From assembly GCA_910584045.1 (NCBI GenBank), contig CAJTYO010000062.1, positions 1 to 16,616 of the forward strand: DNA of 16,616 nt, given 5' to 3'. A program made the position numbers and the translations under genes. The notes below the pieces were generated by a model, which was given only the letters and a program-made list of their open reading frames with translations, did not search any database and was not told the DNA's origin. The DNA comes from an uncultured Oscillospiraceae bacterium. GTDB lineage: Bacteria > Bacillota > Clostridia > Oscillospirales > Oscillospiraceae. Below, one piece after another: positions 7,470 through 14,942 of the stretch (positions within the stretch are counted from its first letter, which is position 1; the number at the start of each line of letters is the position of its first letter).

Positions 7470-7478
7470 TGATATACT
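7470..7478 (+). promoter_or_regulatory. Extended -10 promoter of the chemoreceptor operon
   Basis: TGATATACT is an extended -10 (TGn plus TATACT). The position for a -35 with 17-bp spacing reads TTCCCT (7450-7455), which is poor. A TTGACA at 7459-7464 is only 8 bp away and so cannot act as its -35. The leader to the GTG start would be about 105 nt. Confidence 0.5.
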
Positions 7479-7588
7479 GGCCCCGAAAGTCCGCCGTCCA
7501 CCCGCATCCGTCCGGCACAGCGTCCGCGAGGGGAGGAGCGAGCGGCTTATCTATCGAAACAAACATCAGGAAAAGGAGAGATCGGAAC

Positions 7589-9613
7589 GTGACGGGAAAG
7601 CAATCGGACTTCCTCGCCGGCCGGGGGATCAAACGGAGTCTGAACAGACGGATATTGGGAAACACCACCCTTAATATCCTGATTTTGGTGTTCATATGCT
7701 GCGCCATTATGGCGCTTTCTCTGCAGTCCCTCGCCAACAACATCCTGCTGGACAGCCTGCAGCCCATGGCCCGGCAGTCGGCCAAAACCGTGGAGGCCAA
7801 CATCCATATGCTGGCCGACCGCATGATGTCCCTCGCCAACGATCCCCGTATGGGCGCGGCGTCCTCCGCCGGCGCGGATGAAACAGCCTATCCGGACGCC
7901 GCCGGAAGCCGCAGGGCGCTGCTGGAGGAGGCGGCGGAGATTTATGAGTTGCACACCATCGCCCTGTACGGCCTGGACGGACGGCTGATGCAGGGGATCG
8001 ACGGCGCGCCGGACAGTCTGGAGAGCCATTTTCTCGCGCTTCTGCGGGAGACGGACAATCTGACGACCAGCTCCTCCACCATTTACCAGGGCCGGCTGGG
8101 CATTATGATGGGTATGCCGGTGAAGGAGAACGGCGAGACCGCGCTCTATCTGATGGGCGTGTATAAATACGACACGCTCAACGACGTCATCAGCAGCATC
8201 AACCTGGGACGGAGCGGCATGGCCTACATGGTCAACAGGGAGGGCGCCGTCACCGGCCACCCGGACCAGTCCGTCGTCCTCAGACAGAGCTCGCTGTCTC
8301 AGCTCAGCGGCGGCAGCAGCGCGGCCGGCGAGCGGGTGACCACCGGCGAGACCGGCGCGGCGGAATTCCCCGTGGACGGGGAGACGATGCTGGTGGCCTT
8401 CTCCCCTATCCGGGGGACCCAGTGGTCGCTGGTCATCCAAATCCCCAAGTCGGATTACGGACATTTCATCAACGGGGCGATGCTGGTCTCCATCCTGGCG
8501 ACCATGGCGGTGCTGGTTGTCTCCATCCTGGTGGTCCTGCGCCTGGCCCGCTCCATCTCCCGCCCGGTCAAGCGCGTGACGGAGCGGATGGTGGCCCTCT
8601 CCGGCGGCGATCTGCACACCGAGGTGCTGTCCGTCAGCAGCGGGGACGAGCTGGAGGTCATGACCCAGACGCTGGACGCCACGCTGGTCAGCCTCAACCG
8701 CTACATATCCGATATTCAGCAGGTCCTGACCCATGTTGCGTCCGGCGACCTGCGCACCGGCCCCCAGGTGGACTATCAGGGCGACTTTACGCTGATCCGC
8801 GGCAGCCTGTGTACAATCACCGAGTCGATGAACGAAACCCTCCTGGGCTTCCGCGCGGCCGCGGACCGGCTGACCGCCATGGCGGAACAGCTGAGCGGGC
8901 AGTCCGCGCAGCTGCACCAGGCCTCCCTGGAGCAGAACCAGTCCACCGAGGCGCTGGTCCACGAGGTGGGCCATGTGAAGGAGCGGCTGGCCGACGTCAC
9001 ACAGAGCAGCGGCCAGACCCGCGCCCAGACGGAGGAGATCACCCGGCGCATCCGCGGCGCCAACGAGCAGATGGCCGCGCTGTCCTCTGCGATGGACGAC
9101 ATCAGCGCCAACGCCCAGCAGATCACCAAGATTGCCAAGGACATCGAGGACATCGCCTTCCAGACCAACATCCTCGCCCTGAACGCCTCGGTGGAGGCGG
9201 CCCGGGCCGGCGCCGCCGGAAAGGGCTTCGCGGTCGTGGCGGACGAGGTGAAGCAGCTGGCCGCCAAGAGCGCCCAGGCGGCGCAGAGCGCCACGGATAT
9301 GCTCGGCAACACCAAGGCGATCATCCAGACCGGCGTGGTGCTGACGGCGGACACCGCCGGCTCCCTCCGGGCCATCTCCGAGGTCTCCGCCCACATCAAC
9401 GTCATCTCGGACCAGCTGACCGCGGCGGTGCAGGGCCAGGAGACCGCCCTGTCCAGCATGGAGGAGCGGATCGCCGCGATCTCCGACATCGCGGACCGCA
9501 ATCTGCAAAACGCGGGAGAGACGGAGATGTCCAGCGGCTCGCTGGCGCGAGAGGCCGAGGCGCTTCAGAACCATGTGCGGAAATTTGTTTTGAAGGAGGA
9601 GCGCGGCATATGA
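7589..9613 (+). CDS. Methyl-accepting chemotaxis protein with dCache-type sensor
   Basis: This membrane chemoreceptor passes an extracellular signal to CheA/CheW. Counting from the GTG start (674 residues), a first membrane helix is at about 28-48. An extracellular dCache-like sensor spans about 50-295, with NLGRSGMAYMVNREGAVTGHPD near 205-227. A second helix is at about 297-318, a HAMP domain at 319-372 with a HAMP-like repeat after it, and a cytoplasmic coiled coil follows with the conserved tip QTNILALNASVEAARAG (525-541) and GFAVVADEVKQLA. The C-terminus has no CheR-tethering pentapeptide. GTG at 7589 is chosen because AAAAGGAG lies 10 nt upstream; the longer in-frame ATG at 7469 lies inside the promoter. 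Its stop overlaps the next start (ATGA), so it is coupled to the flavin lipoprotein. The ligand is unknown. Confidence 0.95.
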   Translation: MTGKQSDFLAGRGIKRSLNRRILGNTTLNILILVFICCAIMALSLQSLANNILLDSLQPMARQSAKTVEANIHMLADRMMSLANDPRMGAASSAGADETAYPDAAGSRRALLEEAAEIYELHTIALYGLDGRLMQGIDGAPDSLESHFLALLRETDNLTTSSSTIYQGRLGIMMGMPVKENGETALYLMGVYKYDTLNDVISSINLGRSGMAYMVNREGAVTGHPDQSVVLRQSSLSQLSGGSSAAGERVTTGETGAAEFPVDGETMLVAFSPIRGTQWSLVIQIPKSDYGHFINGAMLVSILATMAVLVVSILVVLRLARSISRPVKRVTERMVALSGGDLHTEVLSVSSGDELEVMTQTLDATLVSLNRYISDIQQVLTHVASGDLRTGPQVDYQGDFTLIRGSLCTITESMNETLLGFRAAADRLTAMAEQLSGQSAQLHQASLEQNQSTEALVHEVGHVKERLADVTQSSGQTRAQTEEITRRIRGANEQMAALSSAMDDISANAQQITKIAKDIEDIAFQTNILALNASVEAARAGAAGKGFAVVADEVKQLAAKSAQAAQSATDMLGNTKAIIQTGVVLTADTAGSLRAISEVSAHINVISDQLTAAVQGQETALSSMEERIAAISDIADRNLQNAGETEMSSGSLAREAEALQNHVRKFVLKEERGI

Positions 9614-10053
9614 GACGGATTTTCACCACGCTTTTAAGCCTGCTGCTGGCGGCGTCGCTGCTGGCGGCCTGCGGCAGCCGGTCGGAGCTTCAGGACGGGT
9701 ACTATACCGCCCAGGCGTCCGCGTTCAGCCACGGCTGGAAGGAATACGTCACCATCCTGGTAAAGGGCGGAAGCATCATTTCCGTGGAGTACAACGCCGA
9801 AAACGCCAGCGGCTTCATCAAAAGCTGGGACAACGCGTACATGCAGAACATGCTCCACTCCAACGGCACCTATCCCAACGAGTACACCCGCTTTTACGCC
9901 GCCCAGCTCCTGGAGGGGCAGAGCGCGGAGGGCATTGACGCCATCTCGGGGGCGTCCTCCTCCCACGGGTCGTTTCAGATGCTGGCCCGGGCGGTTCTGG
10001 AACAGGCCCGCCAGGGGGATTCCAGCATCGTCATTGTGGACACCTCCCATTGA
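9610..10053 (+). CDS. FMN-binding-type lipoprotein
   Basis: This 147-residue exported lipoprotein has a type II signal peptide (MRRIFTTLLSLLLAASLLAAC) with the lipobox Cys at position 21. The mature part resembles an FMN-binding domain (FMN_bind). It opens DGYYTAQASAF, has a strand with ILVKGGSIISVEYNAEN, and ends in DAISGASSSHGSF, the place of the flavinylation motif D-x-x-S/T-G-A-T. The residue that normally esterifies FMN is Ser here (SGAS). Such proteins carry electrons outside the membrane in extracellular electron-transfer and Rnf/Nqr-like systems. The ATG lies in ATGA overlapping the chemoreceptor stop, with GGAGGAG upstream, so the two are coupled. A strong terminator follows. Covalent flavin binding is inferred; a non-flavinylated ligand-binding role is possible. 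Confidence 0.85.
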   Translation: MRRIFTTLLSLLLAASLLAACGSRSELQDGYYTAQASAFSHGWKEYVTILVKGGSIISVEYNAENASGFIKSWDNAYMQNMLHSNGTYPNEYTRFYAAQLLEGQSAEGIDAISGASSSHGSFQMLARAVLEQARQGDSSIVIVDTSH

Positions 10054-10074
10054 CCGGCGGCAAAAAGAGACAAG

Positions 10075-10104
10075 AAGAGGAAGGACTTCGGTCCTTCCTC
10101 TTTT
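10075..10104 (+). terminator. Strong intrinsic terminator after the chemoreceptor operon
   Basis: A 12-bp perfect stem (AAGAGGAAGGAC with GTCCTTCCTCTT) with a stable TTCG tetraloop runs into TTTT. It begins 22 nt after the lipoprotein stop, isolating the two-gene unit from the next promoter. Confidence 0.93.
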
Positions 10105-10160
10105 GCAGACTGTCAAAAAAGTCCTCCGCAGGCGTTGGGCGGGCCCGGCGCAGATTGGAA

Positions 10161-10189
10161 TTGCATTTTCCCTCCCAATATGTCATAAT
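10161..10189 (+). promoter_or_regulatory. Promoter of the BTAD regulator
   Basis: TTGCAT (10161-10166) and CATAAT (10184-10189) are 17 bp apart, and TGT directly before the -10 makes it an extended -10. Transcription would start near 10196. This disfavours the in-frame ATG at 10203 and supports the one at 10269. Confidence 0.75.
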
Positions 10190-10268
10190 AGAGGCGGAGC
10201 GCATGAAAAAGGCGCCGCCAACACCGGGGGCCGCCCCTCCGGAAACAGAGAGAGAGGACGTGACGCGT

Positions 10269-11486
10269 ATGGGGAACAAGCCTGTCCTGCAAATCCGTAT
10301 GCTGGGGGGCTGCACCCTGACCTATGGAGAAAAAACCATCGGAGACGCCAGCTATCACCAGAAAAAGCCGTGGATGCTGCTGGCCTATCTGATCGCCTTC
10401 CGCAGCCGGGAGGTCCCGGTGGAGGAGCTTATCAACCTGCTCTACCCCGGCGAGCAGGGGGCGCGGCCCACCGGCGCGCTGAAAACCCTGGTCTATCGGG
10501 TGCGGGAGCTGCTGGACGAGCTGGGCCTGCCCGACAGCCGGGATATGATTCTGATGACCCGGGGGACCTACGCGTGGAACGCGGGCGTCCCCATCCAGAT
10601 CGATACCGACGTGTTCGAGCTGGCCTGCCAGCGCTCCGGCGCGGCCTGGCTGACGCCGGAGGAGCGGCTGGAGCTGTGCATGAGCGCCCTGGCCCTCTAC
10701 CGGGGCGACTTTTTGTCCAAGGCCATGGGGGAGAGCTGGGTCAGCCGCCTGGCCCCCTACTACCACTCCATGTACGTCCGGCTGGTCCAGACCACCGCGG
10801 GGATGCTGTCCGTCCAGGAGCGCTGGGAGGACGTGATCCATGTGTGCGGCCGGGCCATCCAGATCGACGGCTATGAGGAGCAGTTCTACTTCTACCTCAT
10901 CCGGGGCCTCGTCCGCACCGGCCAGACCCGGCAGGCCATGGACCGCTACCGCCAGCTCTACAACAGCTTCTATATCGAGCTGGGGATCACCCCCTCGGCG
11001 GAGGTGGTGGAGCTCTATCAGGAGATCGCCCGGGAGCGGGACCGGGAGACGGGGCGGGAGACCGACGATCTGGCCGCCGTCAGCCGCTTCCTGCTGCGGG
11101 AGGACCGGCTGGCCGGGGCCTTCTTCTGCGAGCTGGAGGTCTTCACCGACATCTACAACCTGGAGGCCCGCAGCGTGGCCCGCTCGGGCCGCAGCGTATA
11201 TCTGGCCATGCTGTCCGCCTCCATGCGGGACGGCTCCACGCCGCCCATGCGGATGCTCAACGACTACATGGAGAAGCTGGCCGCCTGCATCCAGAGCACC
11301 CTGCGCCGGGGGGACGCAGCGGCCCGGTACAGCGTGTCCCAGTACGTGCTGCTGCTGCCCGCGCCCTCGGCGGAGAAGGGGCAGGTGGCCCTGGACCGCA
11401 TCATCAGCCGCTTTACCGACAAATACCCCCGGTGCCCCCTGCTGCTGCGCAGCGGCATCCGGGCCATAGACGCCGTCCTGACCTGA
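10269..11486 (+). CDS. BTAD/SARP-type transcriptional regulator with degenerate GGDEF-like tail
   Basis: This is a 405-residue cytosolic DNA-binding regulator. Residues 8-105 form a winged-helix domain (LQIRMLGGCTLTYGEKTIG, then LNKTLVYRVRELL-like helices reading LKTLVYRVRELLDELGL). Residues about 110-257 are a bacterial transcriptional activation domain of TPR-like helices (IDTDVFELACQ, ALALYRGDFLSK, LGITPSAEVVELYQEI). The last part, about 283-400, has the layout of a GGDEF domain (STLRRGDAAARYSVSQYVLLLPAPSAEKG), but the GGDEF signature reads SVSQY, so cyclase activity is not expected. The start at 10269 has GAGAGAGGA about 10 nt upstream and fits the promoter. In-frame ATG 10203 and GTG 10260 are alternatives. 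rimM follows after 27 nt, so the regulator may share a transcript with rimM-trmD. Confidence 0.85.
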   Translation: MGNKPVLQIRMLGGCTLTYGEKTIGDASYHQKKPWMLLAYLIAFRSREVPVEELINLLYPGEQGARPTGALKTLVYRVRELLDELGLPDSRDMILMTRGTYAWNAGVPIQIDTDVFELACQRSGAAWLTPEERLELCMSALALYRGDFLSKAMGESWVSRLAPYYHSMYVRLVQTTAGMLSVQERWEDVIHVCGRAIQIDGYEEQFYFYLIRGLVRTGQTRQAMDRYRQLYNSFYIELGITPSAEVVELYQEIARERDRETGRETDDLAAVSRFLLREDRLAGAFFCELEVFTDIYNLEARSVARSGRSVYLAMLSASMRDGSTPPMRMLNDYMEKLAACIQSTLRRGDAAARYSVSQYVLLLPAPSAEKGQVALDRIISRFTDKYPRCPLLLRSGIRAIDAVLT

Positions 11487-11513
11487 CCGGGGCGGCGGGG
11501 AAGGAGAGCTTGC

Positions 11514-12020
11514 ATGGAACTGGAATTTATCGCCGCCGGAAAGATCGTCAACACCCACGGCATCCGGGGCGAGGTCAAGATTCTGCCCCAGGGGGCGCAG
11601 GCGGAGCAGCTGGCCGCCTGCGGCACGCTGTATATCGGCGGCGCGCCCCGGACCCTCTCCGCCGCGCGGGTCCACAAGGGCTGTCTGCTGGCGAAGCTGG
11701 AGGGCGTGGACGATATGGATGCGGCCCTGGCCCTGAAGGGGCGGAGCGTATCCATCCGCCGCGCGGACGCGGCGCTGCCCGAGGGGGAATACTTCGACCA
11801 GGAGCTGGTGGGTCTGGCCGCCCGGGACGCGGACACCGGCGAGGTCCTGGGGACGCTGGAGGAGGTCCTCCACTACCCCGCCCACGACATCTACGCGGTG
11901 CGGGGGGGCCGGGACGAGTACCTGGTGCCCGCGGTGCCGGCCTTCATCGCCGCCATCGACGTACCCGGCGGCGCCGTGGACGTCCGCATGATGGAGGGCC
12001 TGGGCACCCATGAGAATTGA
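11514..12020 (+). CDS. rimM: Ribosome maturation factor RimM
   Basis: RimM assists assembly of the 30S head near S19 and 16S rRNA. The 168-residue protein has the N-terminal signature AAGKIVNTHGIRGEVKI (7-23) and a C-terminal PRC-barrel (EYFDQELVGLAARD, GEVLGTLEEVLHYPAHDIYAV, YLVPAVPAFIAAID), ending in VRMMEGL. GGAAGGAGAG stands a few nucleotides before the ATG. It overlaps trmD by 11 nt, the usual arrangement of this pair. The normal upstream partners rpsP and the KH-domain gene are absent; a BTAD regulator is there instead. Confidence 0.95.
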   Translation: MELEFIAAGKIVNTHGIRGEVKILPQGAQAEQLAACGTLYIGGAPRTLSAARVHKGCLLAKLEGVDDMDAALALKGRSVSIRRADAALPEGEYFDQELVGLAARDADTGEVLGTLEEVLHYPAHDIYAVRGGRDEYLVPAVPAFIAAIDVPGGAVDVRMMEGLGTHEN

Positions 12021-12801
12021 CATTATGACCCTGTTCCCCGATACGGTGGGGGATATGATGAACGAATCCATTCTGGGCCGGGCCCAGGAGCGGGGCTTCA
12101 TCCGCATCCGGGCCCACCAGATCCGGGACTTCACCGTCAATAAGCAGAAGCAGGTGGACGACTACCCCTACGGCGGCGGCCGGGGGGCGGTGATGCAGGC
12201 GGACCCCCTGTACCGCTGCTGGGCCTATATCCGGGCCAACTTCGGCACGGGACGGACCCGCACCATCTATATGTCCCCCTGCGGGACCACCTTCTGCCAG
12301 CGCGAGGCCCGGCGGCTGCTGGCGGATTACGACCACCTGATTCTGGTCTGCGGCCACTACGAGGGCGTGGACGAGCGCTTTCTCGAGGAGTGCGTTGACG
12401 AGGAGATCTCCATGGGGGACTTCGTCCTAACCGGCGGGGAGATACCCGCCATGGCCGTGGCGGACGCGGTGTGCCGCATGGTCCCCGGGGTTCTGCCGGA
12501 GGCCGCCTGCTACGAGGAGGAGAGCCACTGGAACGGCCTGCTGGAGCACCCCCAGTACAGCCGCCCGGACGAGTGGCACGGGCGCAGGGTGCCGGAGGTG
12601 CTTTTAAGCGGCGACCACGCCAAGGTGGCCCTCTGGCGTAAGCGGCAGTCCATGCTGCGCACCCTGCGGCGGCGGCCGGATATGTTCCGGGAGGCCGACT
12701 TCCAGGGCAGCAGGGCCGACCGGCGGCTGCTCTCGGAGGTGTACGAGGAGCTCAAGGGGGACCTCTCAACCAACGGTTTACCCGGCGGTTCGACCGATTA
12801 G
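12010..12801 (+). CDS. trmD: tRNA (guanine-N1)-methyltransferase TrmD
   Basis: TrmD makes m1G37 next to the anticodon of tRNAs with G36, using S-adenosylmethionine, which prevents frameshifting. The 263 residues match the family. The start MRIDIMTLFPD, the knot motifs YMSPCGTTF, LVCGHYEGVDER (111-123) and DEEISMGDFVLTGGEIPAM (130-148), and the RMVPGVLPE stretch are clear. Where many homologues have DSF before the GLL(E/D)xPxYTRP segment, this one has ESH (171-173). I recall this as common in clostridial TrmD but could not check. It overlaps rimM by 11 nt. rplS, usually next, is not here. Confidence 0.96.
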   Translation: MRIDIMTLFPDTVGDMMNESILGRAQERGFIRIRAHQIRDFTVNKQKQVDDYPYGGGRGAVMQADPLYRCWAYIRANFGTGRTRTIYMSPCGTTFCQREARRLLADYDHLILVCGHYEGVDERFLEECVDEEISMGDFVLTGGEIPAMAVADAVCRMVPGVLPEAACYEEESHWNGLLEHPQYSRPDEWHGRRVPEVLLSGDHAKVALWRKRQSMLRTLRRRPDMFREADFQGSRADRRLLSEVYEELKGDLSTNGLPGGSTD

Positions 12802-12804
12802 CGG

Positions 12805-12834
12805 TTGATTTTCCGCCGGAAGGCGGCCTACAAT
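12805..12834 (+). promoter_or_regulatory. Promoter of the XRE membrane protein, with dyad in the spacer
   Basis: TTGATT (12805-12810) and TACAAT (12829-12834) are 18 bp apart, beginning 3 nt after the trmD stop. The spacer holds a perfect inverted repeat CCGCC-GGAA-GGCGG (12813-12826), a plausible operator for autoregulation by the HTH protein. Confidence 0.6.
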
Positions 12835-12865
12835 AGCCCTGAAATCACCAAAGGAGGGCACACGC

Positions 12866-13663
12866 ATGGAAGAAATGAAGATGGGCCAGTTCATCCGGGA
12901 CCGGCGCTTGCAGCTGGGCCTGACCCAGCAGCAGCTGGCGGACAGGCTGGAGGTGACGGACAAGGCCGTCAGCAAGTGGGAGCGCTCCGTCAGCTATCCG
13001 GACATCACTCTCCTCCGCCAGCTGGCGGAGGCCCTGGAGGTCAGCGTCACCGAGCTGCTGGCGGGAGAGCGGGAGGCGGCCCCCTCCCCGGTGCCCCCGG
13101 AGGTGGAGGACGTGGTGGTGGACACGGTCAGCTACGCCGAGACCGCCCGGCGGAAAAACGGCGGCTGGCGCTGGCGGGCGTTTATCGCCCTGACGGCGCT
13201 GTGCGGGGCGGGGGCCCTTGTGTGCCTCATCTTCTGCTGCATGTGGCAGCACCGGCACTGGGCGCTGCTGGCGCTGCGGTGCATCGCCTTTGGCTGGGCG
13301 GTGTGCTATCCGCTGCTGCGTCTGAACCACAGGCCGGTCCGGGGAGCCCTGGTCATCGTGTCCGTGTTCCTCCTCCCCCTGCTGTGGAGCATGGGGGTCC
13401 AGCGGGGGTGGCAGCTCGGTATCATGCTTGTGTCCCTGGCCTACGCCTGGGCGGTATACTGGATCTTTCTCCGCTTCCGGCGGCAGATAGGCTATGCCGC
13501 GGCGCTGATTCTGCCCCTGGGGGTGATGCTGCACGTCAGTATCAACTATCTGGTGGACGCCCACCTGGCAAAGGCCGTCGTCGCAACCGGCGGCACGCTG
13601 TTTCTGGACGCGCTGTGCCTGGCGGCGGCCTGGACGCTGACCCGGCGGCGGCTGGACGGATAA
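12866..13663 (+). CDS. XRE-family HTH protein with C-terminal membrane domain
   Basis: This 265-residue protein has an N-terminal Cro/CI-type helix-turn-helix at about 8-62 (IRDRRLQLGLTQQQLADRLEVTDKAVSKWERSVSYPDI). An acidic linker follows, then about six hydrophobic segments near 104-123, 130-150, 157-175, 180-199, 207-227 and 238-256. HTH-membrane fusions of this kind are frequent in Firmicutes and are thought to be membrane-held repressors or sensors. The target and signal are unknown. AAAGGAGG lies 8 nt before the ATG. It has its own promoter just after trmD, and a bidirectional terminator-like hairpin follows. Confidence 0.9.
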   Translation: MEEMKMGQFIRDRRLQLGLTQQQLADRLEVTDKAVSKWERSVSYPDITLLRQLAEALEVSVTELLAGEREAAPSPVPPEVEDVVVDTVSYAETARRKNGGWRWRAFIALTALCGAGALVCLIFCCMWQHRHWALLALRCIAFGWAVCYPLLRLNHRPVRGALVIVSVFLLPLLWSMGVQRGWQLGIMLVSLAYAWAVYWIFLRFRRQIGYAAALILPLGVMLHVSINYLVDAHLAKAVVATGGTLFLDALCLAAAWTLTRRRLDG

Positions 13664-13666
13664 TAC

Positions 13667-13703
13667 GAGGGACAGGCGCGGGAAAACCTCGCGCCTGTCC
13701 CTC
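13667..13703. terminator. Bidirectional hairpin between XRE gene and tyrS
   Basis: A 14-bp perfect stem (GAGGGACAGGCGCG with CGCGCCTGTCCCTC) lies in the 52-nt gap between two convergent genes. Tails on both sides are only moderately T-rich (TCTGTGTGCTT on the plus strand), but position and stem strength point to termination for both. Confidence 0.8.
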
Positions 13704-13715
13704 TCTGTGTGCTTA

Positions 13716-14942
13716 TCAGCTCATCACAGCCCTGTGGAAAACCTTCTTGCCCTTCTTGATGACCACGCCCTCGCCCAGGAACAGCTCGCAGCCGAATTTC
13801 CGGTCGATGTCGCTGATCTTCTCGTCGTTCACCGACACGCCGCCCTGCTGCACCAGCCGGCGGGCCTCCCCCCTGGAGGGAGCCAGGCCGCAGGCCACCA
13901 GCAGGCTCATGATCCCGATCTCCCCGCCGTCGAACTGGTCGGCGGTCAGCTCGGTGGCGGGCATATCGGACCTGTCCCCGCCGCCGCCGAAGAGGGCCCG
14001 GGCCGCCGTCTGGGCCTTGTCGGCCTCCTCCCTGCCGTGGACCATGCTGGTCAGCTCCCAGGCCAGAATCTCCTTGGCCCGGTTGAGCTGGCTGCCGGAC
14101 CAGCCGTCCATCTCGTCGATCTGCTCCAGGGGCAGGAAGGTCAGCCAGCGGATGCACTTGAGCACGTCCGCGTCCCCCACGTTGCGCCAGTACTGATAGA
14201 ACTCATAGGGGCTGGTCCGGTTGGGGTCCAGCCACACGGCGTTGCCGGCGGTCTTGCCCATCTTGTTGCCGTTGGAGTCGGTCAGCAGGTTGATGGTCAT
14301 GCAGTGCGCGTCCTTGCCCAGCTTCTTCCGGATCAGCTCCGTGCCGCCCAGCATGTTGCTCCACTGGTCGTTGCCGCCGAACTGCATGTTGCAGCCGTGG
14401 GACTGGTAGAGGTGGTAGAAGTCGTAGGACTGCATAATCATGTAGTTGAACTCCAAAAAGCTCAGCCCCTTCTCCATGCGCTGCTTGTAGCACTCCGCCC
14501 GGAGCATGTTGTTCACCGAGAAGCAGGCCCCCACCTCCCGCAGGAGGTCCACGTAGTTGAGCTCCAGCAGCCAGTCGGCGTTATTGACCATCTGGGCCTT
14601 GCCCTCGCCGAACTCGATGAAGCTCTCCATCTGCCGCTTGAAGCAGGCGGCGTTGTGGTCGATGTCCTCCCGGGTGAGCATCTTGCGCATGTCCGTGCGG
14701 CCCGAGGGGTCGCCGATCATGGTGGTGCCCCCGCCGATGAGGGCGATGGGCCGGTTGCCCGCCTGCTGCAGCCGCTTCATGAAGGTCAGGGCCACAAAGT
14801 GGCCCGCCGTCAGGCTGTCGGCGGTGCAGTCAAAGCCGATATAGAAGGTGGCCTTGCCCGCGTTGATGATCTCGCGGATTTCGTCCTCGCTGGTGACCTG
14901 TGCGATAAGCCCCCGGGCTACTAATTCTTCGTATACTTGCAT
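13716..14942 (-). CDS. tyrS: Tyrosyl-tRNA synthetase
   Basis: It charges tRNA-Tyr with tyrosine through tyrosyl-AMP in the cytosol. The 408 residues contain the class I fold: FYIGFDCTADSLTAGHFV (33-50, with TAGH in place of HIGH), GGTTMIGDPSGR (71-82), QFGGNDQWSNM (187-197), and KMGKT (227-231) as the KMSKS-type loop, like KFGKT in E. coli TyrS. A C-terminal S4 RNA-binding domain spans about 345-400 (GEARRLVQQGGVSVND). AAGGAG lies 9 nt before the ATG. On the minus strand it follows the methyltransferase and zinc-ribbon genes and lies about 1.3 kb downstream of a T-box leader whose likely specifier is the tyrosine codon UAC, so it is a probable target of that switch. Whether transcription reaches it across the 115-nt gap is not certain. 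Confidence 0.97.
   Translation of the reverse strand: MQVYEELVARGLIAQVTSEDEIREIINAGKATFYIGFDCTADSLTAGHFVALTFMKRLQQAGNRPIALIGGGTTMIGDPSGRTDMRKMLTREDIDHNAACFKRQMESFIEFGEGKAQMVNNADWLLELNYVDLLREVGACFSVNNMLRAECYKQRMEKGLSFLEFNYMIMQSYDFYHLYQSHGCNMQFGGNDQWSNMLGGTELIRKKLGKDAHCMTINLLTDSNGNKMGKTAGNAVWLDPNRTSPYEFYQYWRNVGDADVLKCIRWLTFLPLEQIDEMDGWSGSQLNRAKEILAWELTSMVHGREEADKAQTAARALFGGGGDRSDMPATELTADQFDGGEIGIMSLLVACGLAPSRGEARRLVQQGGVSVNDEKISDIDRKFGCELFLGEGVVIKKGKKVFHRAVMS

Noticed and set aside
5478..7472. 664-codon plus-strand frame opposite rnj
   Set aside because: Shadow frame rich in His, Asp, Val and Gly repeats, opposite a fully conserved RNase J.
7459..7478. TTGACA followed by TATACT as a promoter pair
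   Set aside because: The spacing is only 8 bp, too short for a -35/-10 pair. The TATACT is better explained as an extended -10.
7547..9574. 675-codon minus-strand frame opposite the chemoreceptor
   Set aside because: Low-complexity shadow; the chemoreceptor on the plus strand has every expected domain.
10113..12140. 675-codon minus-strand frame opposite the BTAD regulator and rimM
   Set aside because: It spans two genuine genes on the other strand, crosses the promoter at 10161-10189, and shows no domain.
12805..14196. 463-codon plus-strand frame across the XRE gene and into tyrS
   Set aside because: It is out of frame with the XRE gene, antisense to tyrS, and runs through the bidirectional hairpin.
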